From Rallus limicola (taxonomy: Eukaryota > Chordata > Aves > Gruiformes > Rallidae): DNA of 64,000 nt. Positions within the stretch are counted from its first letter, which is position 1; each line of letters starts with the position of its first letter. Positions 37,412-48,910 of the stretch are shown piece after piece. Where the stretch lies: the NCBI GenBank assembly GCA_022605955.1, contig JAKCOZ010000007.1:37612991-37676990 (forward strand), read 5' to 3'. The notes beneath the pieces were generated by a model that had not been told where the DNA came from, did no database searches, and saw only the letters and a list, made by a program, of their open reading frames with translations. The translations under genes and the position numbers were made by a program.

Positions 37412-37769
37412 CAGACGTATGTCTTCTCTGGTGCCTAGAACATCTCTTCTTCACTGACTTTGTGTCTGTAAGAGTGTTTCACATTTTCTCACTTCTATTT
37501 CGTTACTGCTGCGCAACATTTGTCACTTTTTCTTAAATATAAGAGGAAGTACCAACATCACTGATGGCCAGTGGTGGGTCTCTTGGAGCTGGCTAGATCT
37601 GGCTCTATCTGACATTGAGTCAACTCCAGATCTTTTCTCACAGAAGCCACTTCTGCAACTCCATAGTAACAAAGCCTTACCACATAAAACACACACAGTG
37701 AGTTATCATGTAAGAAAAGAAACTTAATTCCCGTAACATTCCTTTTTCTCACATGAGAGATTTTCCAGA

Positions 37770-38850
37770 CTCTTAATCTACTTAGTGGACCTTTGCTGGA
37801 GTCTCTCCAGTAGGTTCATATCTCTCTTGCATAGGGTGCCCAGAACTGGACGTATACTCCAGATGTGTCCTCATCAGAACTGAACAGAGGAGAAAGATCA
37901 CCTCACTCAACCAGGTGGCCACACTCATGATGCAGTTTAGGATAAAGTTAGACTCACAGGGCAAGTTCAGCCTTCCCAGGTGCAGGGCTTTACATTTTTC
38001 CTTGTTGAATTTTATTAGGTTCTTGTTGACACATTCCTCCAGCCTGTGAGGTCTCACTGAGTGTCAGCCTCCTACTGCCAAGAGTATCAACTGATTCCCT
38101 CAGTTTGGTGACACAAGATGATGATGAGAGTGCTCCCCAGCTCTTACTCTGAGATGTCGTGTTAAATAGGAAAGGTCCCAAGACAGACACCTGTGCTACT
38201 CTTCTTGCAAACATACTCTAGGTGAAATAGGATCTCCTAATAACTGTTCTCTGAGGCTGAGCACCCACTCAGTGTTTTATCCATCTGGTAGCCCACCCAT
38301 GGGCACCATAACAGGCTAACTTAAATAGAAGAGTATTTTGATACACAGTGTCAGAAACCTCTCTACAAATGAAAATAAATTACATCCACCTTCCCCATCC
38401 ACAAATCCAGACAGTTTATGATAGGAAGTAACTTGTTTGGTCATGCATGATTTACCTATGATGAATTCATGCTACTTATTGCAAATGGGTTTGGTATGTG
38501 CCAATAAGTGTATTTCAAAAGGATTCACTCTGTGATTTTGCCCATGACTTATGCAACTGGCCTTTAGTTTTCTGGATTGGCACCTTTTTAAGATGGTTGT
38601 GGCAGGTGCTTTTCTCCAGTCATCAGGGATCTTTGCCAATATCTACAGCCTGATGAAGATGAGAGACAGTGGCTTTCAAGGACATTGGCTAGCTCTCTCA
38701 ATATCTCTGGATTCAGCTTCTTGGGTCCCATGGCTTTACAGCGGTTGAGTTCTCTAGAAAACCCTGACTTTACTGTCATCCACTGCTAGTAATTCTTGAA
38801 TCTTGCCTCTAATCATGGATGTCTGAGCAAAGAGGGCAGTGATTACCTCA
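37770..38850 (-). mobile_element. Old CR1 LINE body (reversed), ORF2 reverse-transcriptase region
   Basis: Read on the plus strand, the blocks follow the order of a reversed CR1 ORF2. They are TGCCCAGAACTGGACG, CTCCAGATGTGTCCTC, GGTGCAGGGCTTTACA, CTCCAGCCTGTGAGG, CCTCAGTTTGGTGACA, GTCCCAAGACAGACACC and, further right, TCTCCAGTCATCAGGGATC and TTGGGTCCCATGGC. The minus-strand frame at 38588-38779 reads CKAMGPKKLNPEILRELANV, matching the RT fingers block of CR1. Neither the 3' UTR end nor the endonuclease is visible. It is heavily mutated, hence old. Confidence 0.88.
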
Positions 38851-39875
38851 TGTCTTATGTGTGTGTCTTAATGGTCTGGTTAGAAATTTACTCATTTAAT
38901 TTCTTTATAGTCATTAACTGCACCAATAACCAATGCCAAAACTAGAAGATAGGCAGATTTTTAAAAAAGAGTAAAATCAAGTACAAAGTAGATATTGTTT
39001 AAAATCTTATAGATTTTTATTTACATTCTGTATTTTTCCCCTTAATTTTTCTTCCTTCTGCCCCATTTTTCATTATCTTATCTCTTTTGACATTAAAGGA
39101 AGCACAGTAGGGCTTTAAAACATGCTGAAACTGATTTTAAAAATGCATAATTCTTCCCTGTACTACATCCAGAAATAATAATTTAAATTAATTTTAATCT
39201 GATTCTTTTTTGATTGTTCTTTTTCAATAATCAGGGTACTTGAACTCTGATGCATATGCACTGCTCTGTTTTTAAGTACACTTAAGGAAGAAAAGAATTC
39301 AGACCTCGGTTCATTAAGTCTGAAAACATCTCACAAAAGCCAAAAGGTTCCACTTTCACAGATCTCAGCTATGACTGAGAATCTTACTAATTTCTCAAAT
39401 AAAAGATGAATTTGTTTTTTCATGAGATGCGTAAGACCAAGCTTTCAAGCAATCTGTGCAGCTGCAGAAAACAATTTATGTGTTATTGGGGAAAAAATTC
39501 CAATGGTGAGGTTGGTGTTAATTATGTTTAACCATGAGGAAGGTTCAGAGGAGAGTAGCAAGAGTATTTCTTGATCTGTAAAACACTCCTTTTAAGTGAG
39601 AGAATAAGTAAATGCAAGCACAATGTATTCCATTTATCAGAGTGAAATGTAAAAAGCAAATACTACCTTGGGAAGTTAAGGTAGAAAGTAAGTTTCCACA
39701 GGGTGTATTAGAGAGGCTAGTCTTCATTTTCACAATACTGGCATTTGTGATTCACACCAGTGAAAATCAGGGTTTGCATACCAGGGAAAATCAAGGATTT
39801 ACTGTGAGATGAAGGAAGTAATTCTCCAGACAAGGAAGTTCAGGAGCAGACTAGGGACTAGCAGACATGTCTATC
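38851..39875. other. AT-rich unique spacer
   Basis: No recognised element and only short open frames. Confidence 0.5.
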
Positions 39876-40790
39876 TGTCATAGTCTAACCCCAGCTGGCA
39901 ACTAAGTAATGCTGAGCCGCTTGCTCACTGCCCTCCAGTGGGATGGGGGAGAGAATCTGAATGGTGAAAGAGAGAAAACTCATGGGTTGAAATAAAGACA
40001 TTTCAGTAGGTAAAGAAGAAGCCACGTGCACAAGCAAAGCAAAATAAGAAATTAATACACTGCTTCTCATTGGAAGGCAGATGTTCAACCATCTCCAGGA
40101 AAACAAGGCTTCATCCCATGTAAGTTACTTAAGGAAGACAAATACCATCTCTCTGAACATCCTCCCCTTCCTTCTTCTACCTCCATCTTTTATTTCTGAA
40201 CCTGATGTCGTATGATATGGAATCCTGTGTCCAGTTCTAGGCTTCCCAGTTTAAGAAAGACAAACAACTAGTCAAGAATCCAGCGAAGGACTACGAGGAT
40301 GACTAAGGGACTGGAGCAACTCTTATATGAGGAAAGGTTGCTGAGGGATCTGGGTCTGTTTAGCCTTCTCTTAGAAGAGAAGACTGAGAGTGGACCTTAT
40401 CAATGTTTATAAATATGTGAAGGGTGGGTGTCTAGACTCTTCAGTGATGCCCAGTTACAGGACAATGGACAACAGGCACAAACTGAAACACGGAAAGTTC
40501 CATATCAATATCTTCACTTTGAAGGGGACAGAGCTCTGGAACAGGCTGCCCAGAGAGATTGTGAAGCCTTCTTTTCTGCAGATATTCAAAACCTGCCTGG
40601 ATACGATCCTGTGTAAGCGGCTCTAAGTGGTTATGCTTTAGTGGAGCAGCGTTCGACTAAGTTATCTCCAGAGGTCCCTTCCAAGATCCTCCATTTGTGA
40701 TTCTGTGATACTTTGGTCTTTTGGGGTCAGCTGTCCAATCTGTGTCCCATCCCAACTTCTTGTGCACTCACAGCCTACTACATTTCTGTA
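39876..40790 (-). mobile_element. ERVK-like LTR (reversed), split by a CR1 insertion
   Basis: The left end is TGTCATAGTCTAACCCCAGC, followed by CCAGTGGGATGGGGGAGAGA, AAAACTCATGGGTTGAAATA, AGAAGCCACGTGCACAAGC, CAACCATCTCCAGGAAAACA and TGATGTCGTATGATATGGAA at about 40211. Beyond a CR1 it resumes at about 40709 with CTTTGGTCTTTTGGGGTCAG, CCCATCCCAACTTCTTGTGC and ACTCACAGCCTACT. It then fades, so the start of the LTR is lost or diverged. The two halves are adjacent in the related LTR at 46.76-46.83 kb (opposite strand), which confirms the split. Confidence 0.87.
40212..40708 (+). mobile_element. CR1 LINE 3' part nested in an LTR
   Basis: It starts CCTGTGTCCAGTTCTAGGCT and runs through GTTTAGCCTTCTCTTAGAAG, AGGACAATGGACAACAGGCA, GCTCTGGAACAGGCTGCCCA and CAGAGGTCCCTTCCAAGAT. 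It ends TTTGTGATTCTGTGAT. The 78- and 62-codon frames inside (40390-40626 and 40428-40616) are remnants of the ORF2 C-terminus (RHKLKHGKFHINIFTLKGTE). Confidence 0.92.
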
Positions 40791-42888
40791 TCCCACACTT
40801 ATGGTTTGTGTGTGTGTTCTGGTCACCTTTGCTGTCTCATCTTTCTGCTAAACTGAGCCATCCTTCCCAGTGTGCTCTGCAACATACAGACAGGGAAGAC
40901 AGAACCATACAATCAGTGAAAATGGAAGTACTACACTAGAAGAATTAAATTAAGCTTTCTTCTTAACTTCCCGTGGAGAACTTCCCTCCCTCTTTAGTTT
41001 GTAATAGAAACCTAGATAGATGTGAAGGCAGCGTGATGCAGATCCTGAGGAAAGCTAGCATGTAAATGACAGTGACTGGAAATTATTTTCAGCAAAAAAT
41101 TGAATATTTTGAACCTTTAAGAATGTGAAGGGGACAGTTATTTTTTTTTGCAAAAAGACGTTATGCACATAGTTTTCCATGCTCTAGTTCAAGACAAGTA
41201 ACTTTTGTATTTTCTTTAGGTCTCTGCTATTTATCTAGAAACATAAGCAGAAGTGGATAATCATAGTGCTCTTGAATCAGATCAAAGATCTGTCTTGTCT
41301 GAAATGTTGTTTACCAGCAGCAGATACCAACGTAAGAGTATAAAAACACTGAAATGTATTTGGTACCTTCTATTCTCTCTCTCCATCATTACATATCCTT
41401 TCCCAGCCTCCAGCAATCTGTGGATGATGGATGAATGAGTACAGATAGGAAGGACTTTCTTATATATGGATGCACTTGACTGCAGGTAATCTTCACAACT
41501 TAAATTTCAGATCTCAGAAGCAATTCCTGAACGGAGGAAAAGCCCCAAAAACTCATTACATTTCATGAATTAAATTTTTTTAGAAAAGTTTGTGTACAAA
41601 ACATGGGGGTTTAAGTATTTTAAAATATTTTTCTTTAGTAATGACCTTTTATATATTTTAGCCATCAAGAAGCTTATAAGAATTTTATTTCAATATTATT
41701 ATTAAGAAAATCAATGCTTTTGAAAAAGAAGACAGTTTTTATGTTTTTTTTCAAGCATTTCTTTACACAATTTAAACCATGGAATATTTATAGAAAGGGC
41801 TTTTATAGAGGAAGAGTTTTGGATAGAAAAAACAGTGGGTTTTTTTCTGAGGAATGAGTGGGGTTTTTTTTGAAAAAGTCTTGATATGTACACACTTCCT
41901 GCAGTCTTACACTACTTAATTATTCCATGCTTCCCCCCCCCCCAAAAAAGCAAAGAACTTCTATCAGAGAAACAGAATTGGTAGGAATCTGGATGAACAT
42001 GGAAGAAGGACTGATAAGGAGAAGAGTGAGGAGGAAAAGCAGAAATGATAAATTGCAGAGTAATGTAATACTCCCCATATAAAACTCACAAATGCAGTAA
42101 GACTGAATTATGAGGAAGCTATGATTATGGTGTTAAAGAATAAACACCATTATGCAAACTACTAAGAAGGAGAAAATGATATGTGACTACTAAAATAGAT
42201 TCTGTATACGATAAGTGGTGGTAGTAAAAAAAAAATAAAATTAATATTCCTAGTCTAATACATTCCATATAATGTTATTTATTACACCAAAATATCGCAT
42301 ACTCTTCTCTCATTTTCCTGCAATCTGTAAGACATAAGAGACTCTTATTGAAAAAGTAAGAGGTTTTCAGTTCTTGAAAACTACATTTTTTAATAATGAA
42401 TTTAATGGAATGGCAAAGAAAAAAGTCAATTATATATTTTCTTAATACAGCAGTCAGTAAAACTTAGAGAAAGACAAGATCTACAAAAGCAATTATAAAA
42501 AGATGACATTCATGGAAAACATTGACATGCAAACAGACGGAGTCTGGCTTCCTTTGCAGCCCGTCTCCCCTGTGTTTTCTAAGGGAAGTTTTTTTATCAC
42601 TTTTGCAATTTGTAGTATCAGAAAAGGAAAAGAAGTCATCACATGAGTTGAATTTGTTGTGGTCCTTCATTCCAACTCAGCCTTCTACCCTTTAGCTACC
42701 TTTCTGGGGGATTTGTCAGGCACTTACTGAAAACTGCTATGTAGGTGCAGAGTTAGTGGAGCTCCTTTGATTTTCCTTTTTAACTCCCTGTGGTTTCATG
42801 ACCATATGTTCTTTGACATTCTTTTTAATCAGTGACAGATGGGTGAAAGAATTTTAGATTCTAGAATGAATTTCTTGCTGTTGTGATT

Positions 42889-42932
42889 TCTTTTTTTTTG
42901 TTTGTTTTTTTTTTTTTTTTTTTTTTGTTTTT
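42889..42932 (+). repeat. Poly-T tract with G interruptions
   Basis: Nearly pure T, with a single run of more than 20 T residues. Confidence 0.95.
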
Positions 42933-43039
42933 AAATGAGACTTTCCATATATAAGTTCCTTAAAATACTTTGACTTCTTTTTGGTGCATCTCTCTCTGCT
43001 CTATCAATCCCTCTGTATTCTGTGTTGCTTTTAGCAAGA

Positions 43040-43069
43040 CAAAAAAACAAAACAAAACAAAACAAAAAA
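43040..43069 (+). repeat. (AAAAC)n simple repeat
   Basis: Four AAAAC units flanked by poly-A. Confidence 0.9.
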
Positions 43070-45852
43070 GACTATTCCTACTATTCCTCATTTTGAACTG
43101 TGGGGTTTTTTATCCTTTCATTGACAGCTGAAGATTTGTATGGTATGGTCTTCTCATTTTGTTGTCAGAATTTCTGAAAAACCCTGGCATTCAAAATTAT
43201 AAAACAGTTATAGTAAGTTTGATACTCAATTTTAAAAGTCCAGGAAGCAAAACACAGCAGAATACCACCAACAAAAATCAAAAGCAAAGATTAAGGTCAT
43301 TTCCGTGGTATAATAGGACAACCATAATTTCATATTTCCCTTTACTATAGACCTACACCAATACATCTTTTATGTCTGTCATTTATATGTCCTGTGTTTT
43401 CTTGTTTTGTACTTTTTTGATGGTTTTTTTTTTTTGCTGGTTTTACTCAACCCATCTCCTTCTCCACTGCTAGAAATAATAGAGCCCTTTGGGCACTTCA
43501 GGTCTTTGCAAATTTCTTGCAATAGTATCTCTTTCTTTTGCTCATTAAATAGTACCTTACTTCCAGTAAATCTGTTTCTGTGAGAAATTTGATTTTACAG
43601 GATTTTTGAACACAACAGCTCTATCTTCTGCCAGATAAAGACAAATGAAAACACACACTTAGGTCTTTGTCTGATTTATATTTATTTCTTATGGATAACA
43701 AACAAACAAAACCAACCAGCAAGGAAGAGCTGGCTTTATAATTCAGAATATGATTAAAAATTACAAGTAAACAGCTAGAAATTTTAATCTCTGGCAACAA
43801 AGTAAATGCTTATTTTTAGAAGTTTCATTGTGTAGATATATTTAAAAGTCAGAACTTTTAGATATATTTATTCAAAAATACCTCTATAAAAAAAAAAAAA
43901 AAGCTTTTCAGAAGCAGATAGTTTAGTATACAAGGATGGTGGCTAGCGTAAATCTTAACATCTTTTCCTGTTCATCAACTGGGTTGGGTTGCTATTGGCC
44001 AGCAACACATCCAGAATTGCTAGATATGATAAAGTGTATAAATTGTGTTGTAGTTACCTGGATAAAACCAGGCCTTACATCTCTTTGCCCTGAACAGAAA
44101 ACAGACAATGTTTTCTTTCATTACCTGGACAGAGGAAACAGTAGCAGAAGATAAATTTTGCCATCATATTCCTTGGATGATTAAACTATTAGTATATGAA
44201 TCTATCTGTTTCTACCTTCTATTACTCTATCCAATGATTTATATACCTACTTTCTTTATTCATGTTTACCTATTTTCTCCATTGCTACAGTCCTTTAGTG
44301 AATATATACTTAAATATTGCCTCAGTTTCCTCTGTCAGAGCACCTAGTAGCAGAAAAGAAATAAGATGTGAAAAAATACATTTACCAATCATCACACACA
44401 GTGATTGGTATTTCTCATGATGTCACCATTATTACTTGTTACTATAGTTCTTCCATGAGTAAAAAAAAATGAGATTTTGAAGAGGATAATGTGTTTTGCA
44501 TAAAAAAAGGCCTTTCAAATTATTTCCTTGAGTATTTACAAAGGAGAGAAGAAAGTTTTTGTTGCTGAGCTGTTCCGGAAGAGCAGATTGGAGGCCTAAA
44601 GCACGGTACCAAAATGCTGCACCTGTAACTGTTAGACAGTAATCAACAGCTGGTGATGATTAGCACAGCAACAACCAATCTACCCAACATATTTCACTCT
44701 GATAAAGAAAAGAACAAGATGCAAAAAGGCATTACAGACTACAGCCTTTGCCTTTCACAGTGCAGCTTAGGGAGGCAGTATTTTATCAAAGGGGTCTCAA
44801 GAACAAGAAAAGTGTACTGTCTGTTAACTTGCTCTCCTGCTCGTAATTAAGGCAAGCTAAGAGAAAAGGTAAAAAGGAAGTTGACATCACTACTAAATTG
44901 TGCAAGTAAACTGCAAAAATATAATATTGCAATGGAGACCAAAGATGAAAAATAACTTTCATGTGATACATTTTCACCAACCTAACAAAAATTGGGCATT
45001 TTCATCTGTATCTGTGTTTTTCCATGTCTGATGTCATATTAGTGTGGAAAGACACTTCTTTAAATAACTTATAAAGCAAGACAAGTAATAATAACTGATG
45101 ACACGTAACTTTTGGATCATCCAATTCACTTAAGAGCTGGAAATTTAAGCTTCAAGTCTCTGTTTCAGTCTCATTCCCTGAAACCTATTCAGTTCAAGCC
45201 AAGATGGATACCTCAGTTACACCAGATGAGTCATTCTCAGGCAATGAACTGGTAATAAAGGCTGAGTACAGTGATCTCCAAATCTTTATATTGACCACCC
45301 TTTTGGTACTGTCTAGGAGGAGTAAGAGAGTAGATAGGTGGATGTCTGACACCAAGCTCAACTCAAGGCAGACAGCTCCTGCTGTTACTCTTGTTTCAAC
45401 AAAGCCTCCCTATTTATTAGTTCAAATATGGATGTCATTTAGGATTGATTTAGGAAAATAAGCAATCCCAGATCTTGCTTAAATTACCCATAGGTTCTGG
45501 AATCACTTCTGAATGAAAATTCACAGTATTTAGATTATTTCTGTTTCTCCAGCCAGGTGATTTGGTGGCTCAGATCTTTGTACCCTAACTTATAACCACA
45601 AATTCTGCAGTAGAGACATGGACTGTAGAGTGTCTATAGAACTATTTATCAGGTACATTACACTAGTAAACCTAGGATGTCAGCTTGCTTTGCTGCCATA
45701 AAAGTAAAGGTTATAAAAGTAAGATAATGGTATTCTGAGCAGGGGGAGAGGTGGAGAAAGATAAGTGAAGTTCATCTGAGAAGTATCATCAATGTTAATG
45801 AGAGAATCATAATTTATCAGAAAATGAAGTCAGATTAAATGCAGTGTTGAGT

Positions 45853-47139
45853 TGTCCTGGTTTCAGCTGGGATAGGATTGATTTTCTTCCTAGTAGATGG
45901 TATAAAGTTGTGTTTTGGATTTAGTATGAAAATAATGTTGATAGCATACTGATCATAGAATCATAGAATATCCTGAGTTGGAAGGTACTCATAAGTATCA
46001 TTAAGTCCAACTCCTGGCTCCACACAGGACCAGCCAAGTCAGAGCATGGGACTGAGTGCATCCTCCAGATGCTTCTTGAACTCAGTCAAGCTGAGTGCTG
46101 TGACCACTTCCCTGGGGAACCTATTCCAGTGCCTGGCCACCCTCTCTCTCAGTAAAGAACCTCTTCCTAATATCCAATCAAAACCTCCCCTGTCACAGCT
46201 TCATTCTATTCCCTCAGGTTCTATCACTGGTCACCAAAGAGAGGAGATCAGCACCTGCCCCTTTGCTCCACGATGTCAAGAAGCCACAGACCGTGATGAG
46301 GTCTTCCTTCATTCTCCTCTTCTCCAGGCTGAACAAACCAAGGGACTTCAGCCTGTCCTCATAAGTCTTTCCTCTCCTGATCCTTCACCATCCTCATTGC
46401 CCTTCTCTGGAGACTCTCCAATAGTTTTGCATTTTGGTGCCCAAAACTGCACACAGTATTCAAGGTGAAGCCACGCCAGTGCAGTGTAGAGCAGGACATT
46501 CTCCTCCCTGGCAATGCAGTGCTTGATGAAACCCAGGATATGGTTGCCCCTCCTGGCTGCTTGAGCACACTGCTGTCTCATGTTTAACTTGCTGTCAACC
46601 AAGACCCCCAAATACCTCTCAGCATGGCTGCCTCCAGTGTCTCATTTTCCAGCTGATATTTTAATTGTTGCTAAGCAGACTTTACAATTAAATTGAGGAG
46701 TTTTCAGCTTCCAGGGCCCTGACGAAGCAGGAGTGAGCCTTCTGCAAGCAGTGCATAAAAACCTGGGAGGGGACACAGGCAGTACAGGTGACTCAAACTG
46801 GCCAAAATGATATTCCACAACATATGACACTATTCTCAGTATATAGGCTGGGGGAAGTTTGCCAGAGAGCACCATAATGTGCGAACTGGTTGGGCATCAA
46901 TCAGCAAGGGGTGAGCAATTGTGCTGTACATCATTTGTATATTATTGTTGATGTTGTTGTTGTTGTTACTGTAGGGTTTCTTGTGTTGGGTTTGTTTGAT
47001 ATTTTTCTCCTGTTAAATTGTTTATGTCTCAATGTCATGAATTTTTTTTCGATTCTGTCCCCCATACCAGTGAGGGGCCAGAGGGAATAGGTGGGTGGGT
47101 GTGGGATTTTTTAGCTGCCTGCCAGGTTAAACATCAACA
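45853..47139 (+). mobile_element. ERVK-like solo LTR, interrupted by CR1
   Basis: It starts TGTCCTGGTTTCAGCTGGGA, then TTGATTTTCTTCCTAGTAG and GGATTTAGTATGAAAATAAT. It continues after the CR1 with TTTTAATTGTTGCTAAGCAG, AAACTGGCCAAAATGATATT, TCAGTATATAGGCTGGGGGA and GGTTGGGCATCAATCAGC. It ends GCCAGGTTAAACATCAACA (TG...CA). The TATATAG at about 46840 is a plausible core promoter. No matching target-site duplication is visible at the outer edges (TTGAGT against GATTAT), so the flanks have mutated or the ends are misplaced by a few bases. Confidence 0.88.
45954..46652 (-). mobile_element. CR1 LINE 3' part nested in an ERVK-like LTR
   Basis: It begins CATAGAATCATAGAATATCC, then GAGTTGGAAGGTACTCATAA, AAGTCCAACTCCTGGCTCC and CCTGGGGAACCTATTCCAG. 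Further blocks are CCTCATTGCCCTTCTCTGG, TGCCCAAAACTGCACACAG and TTAACTTGCTGTCAACCAAG. About 700 bp are present. The minus-strand frame at 46348-46611 reads [20 protein letters not shown] and [10 protein letters not shown], the C-terminal part of CR1 ORF2. The antisense 140-codon frame at 46046-46468 is a shadow. A CTGAT pentamer flanks it on both sides. Confidence 0.93.
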
Positions 47140-47182
47140 GATTATTTTGTTTTGAGTTTGTTTTGGATTTTTTTAAAGATAA

Positions 47183-47297
47183 AAATATTGTATTGTCAAC
47201 ATTATTTTTCACAGTAAATCCAAAACACAGCACTGTACCTATATAGTATATATCTATAGTGCAAATAAAATTAACTCTATTCCAACCAAAACTAAGA
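47183..47297 (-). mobile_element. ERVK-like LTR 5'-end fragment in opposite orientation
   Basis: GTATTGTCAACATTATTTTT, AATCCAAAACACAGCACTGT, then AAATTAACTCTATTCCAACC and AAAACTAAGA are the reverse complement of the opening ~110 bp of the LTR at 45853. It lies 44 bp beyond that LTR and faces it, forming an imperfect inverted pair. It may be a truncated second insertion. Confidence 0.75.
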
Positions 47298-48679
47298 TGT
47301 GAGTCTAAATGGACTCAGAAAGAACACAGATATACACAATTTTACATATTACACAACTTCCCCGTTCTCTGGTAGAGATGACAAAGCCCAGGGGAGAATG
47401 TTGTCCTGTTAGCAGTAATGTTAAAAGTAGGATCACAAGGTCCCTTAAGATTCCTCTGCAAATGACTTTGAATGTAGTCAGTTATAGAATTGGATAGAAA
47501 ATAGCTAATACTTATTCAATTAGTTCAAATTCACTTGTCAGTTAAAGTGGACTGTCACCCTCACTGATGCTCACAATTTGTTCTTCTCCTTTGCAACTTT
47601 CACAGTGACTGACAAGTTGTTTATACTCAGGGATTTCTCTCTTCTTATAATAAACCTAATTCCTCTTCCTGAAGGGTTAGCTAAAGTTCACATGCTAACA
47701 TTCTTGTCAAATAGGCCTAATTTATGCTAACTGCTGAACTTTGTTAATTCCTAATTCCTAGTTTGAATAGAATTCATTGTTGATAGGCTCTGGGCCAGGC
47801 TGGAACTCAGTTCTAAAACGACTGATGATTTGACCACTTTCTGAATATTCTTCTTGGCCTTTGCCCCAGCAGATATTGGATGAGTAGGTTTGACAGCTTT
47901 TTAAATTAGTACAAAATAAATTACATGTAAGAATTCATGAAGTCCATGAACAAAGCTCTTGGCCAGAGTTATGTGAATAATTCATTCTTGGGTTCATATC
48001 CAAGCTGCAGTATTTCATTTCTAATGACTCAAAACCTCTGAATGTCCAGATTTTAAACTGAGAGTAAGGCTCAAATGATACATGAGGAAATTCAGATACT
48101 TTTTCCCAGCATATCATCTTCATCTTTCAGAAGGTTCTTGGACCATTTTGGTTTTCTGTTCTAGAAAAATAAACAATTAAACAAATTAAACAGTCGAAGT
48201 ATTTGTATTTTAAGAAAATTCACAAATGAACACATGTAAAGGACAAACACAAAGATCACATATTCAGCCAGTTAAATGATTTTTAACATGTGACAGTATC
48301 TGAGTAGGTGTTTTGAGAGAAATGCTAGAACGGTGTGTTTTTTTAAAATACAGCTTAATATGTTTATGCAAATGCATTGATTTACTGACAGAATAAGGGC
48401 ATAATAGACAAAATGGTTACATACAAGACCTTGTAATTAATGTGTAAAGTTTTGTAGTCTTTTTAGTGAAAGACTTTCAAATGGAACTCAAATTAAGATT
48501 CCAGAGGTTGGTGGATTTTTTCTTTTAAAAGACAAAGGTATCACAAGTTCCTCTTGCTAGCAGCTGAATTCAGCTAGATTCAGATAAGAAATTAGAATTG
48601 AGTAAGGTCATCACTTATTATAGCCTGGATCTGGTTTGTTGTTTAAGGCAGGACTAACTAAAGCACATCCCTGTCTTCT
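47298..48679. other. Unique AT-rich spacer
   Basis: Nothing recognised. Confidence 0.5.
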
Positions 48680-48910
48680 TGTAGATTGATTTTCCCTAAG
48701 GATGGAGACTGCACATCCTCTCTGGGCAGCCTGGTAAGAATCCTACCAAAATCACAGTTAAAAACTCTTTTTTCTCCTGTTTAAATTGAATTTCCTGTGT
48801 TTCAGTTTGTGCCCATTTACTGAATTTCACTGCAAAAAGAACTTCCGTTTTCTTTCATTTCTGTCAGTACTTAAAGGAAATCAGATTTATTTTTGTCTGA
48901 ACAAATGTAC
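48680..48910 (-). mobile_element. Old CR1 fragment (reversed)
   Basis: GGAGACTGCACATCCTCTCT, GGGCAGCCTGGTAAG, then AATTTCCTGTGTTTCAGTTT and GTGCCCATTTACTGAATTTC follow the order of a reversed CR1 tail. The copy is short and diverged, with no terminal octamers. Confidence 0.55.

Larger units (their letters stand above)
36550..37701 (-). mobile_element. ERVL-like solo LTR carrying a nested LTR
   Basis: The left end is TATGGCTGGCTGCCAGAAGC, followed by AGGTGCTCTCTCACTCC, GTGGGTCAAGACAAGGACAA, GATAATTCAATTTAATACCA, a C-rich middle and CCTGCTCCATCATGG. After the nested insertion it resumes at the GCAGACGTATG block and passes through a GTCTGTAAGAGTGTTTCACA stretch. It then shows CAGTGGTGGGTCTCTTGG and ends near CCACATAAAACACACACA. 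Removing 37141-37405 plus one copy of the 6-bp repeat restores collinearity with the LTR at 23.5-24.6 kb. Confidence 0.85.
40791..45852. other. AT-rich unique intergenic DNA
   Basis: No element or gene recognised over about 5 kb. It contains a poly-C run at about 41933-41943, a poly-T tract at 42889-42932, (AAAAC)n at 43040-43069 and a 9-bp hairpin at 44383-44410. Open frames are at most about 80 codons, with no motif. Confidence 0.5.

Noticed and set aside
46046..46468. 140-codon plus-strand open frame
   Set aside because: Antisense shadow of the CR1 ORF2 C-terminus, which reads in the opposite direction through the same bases.
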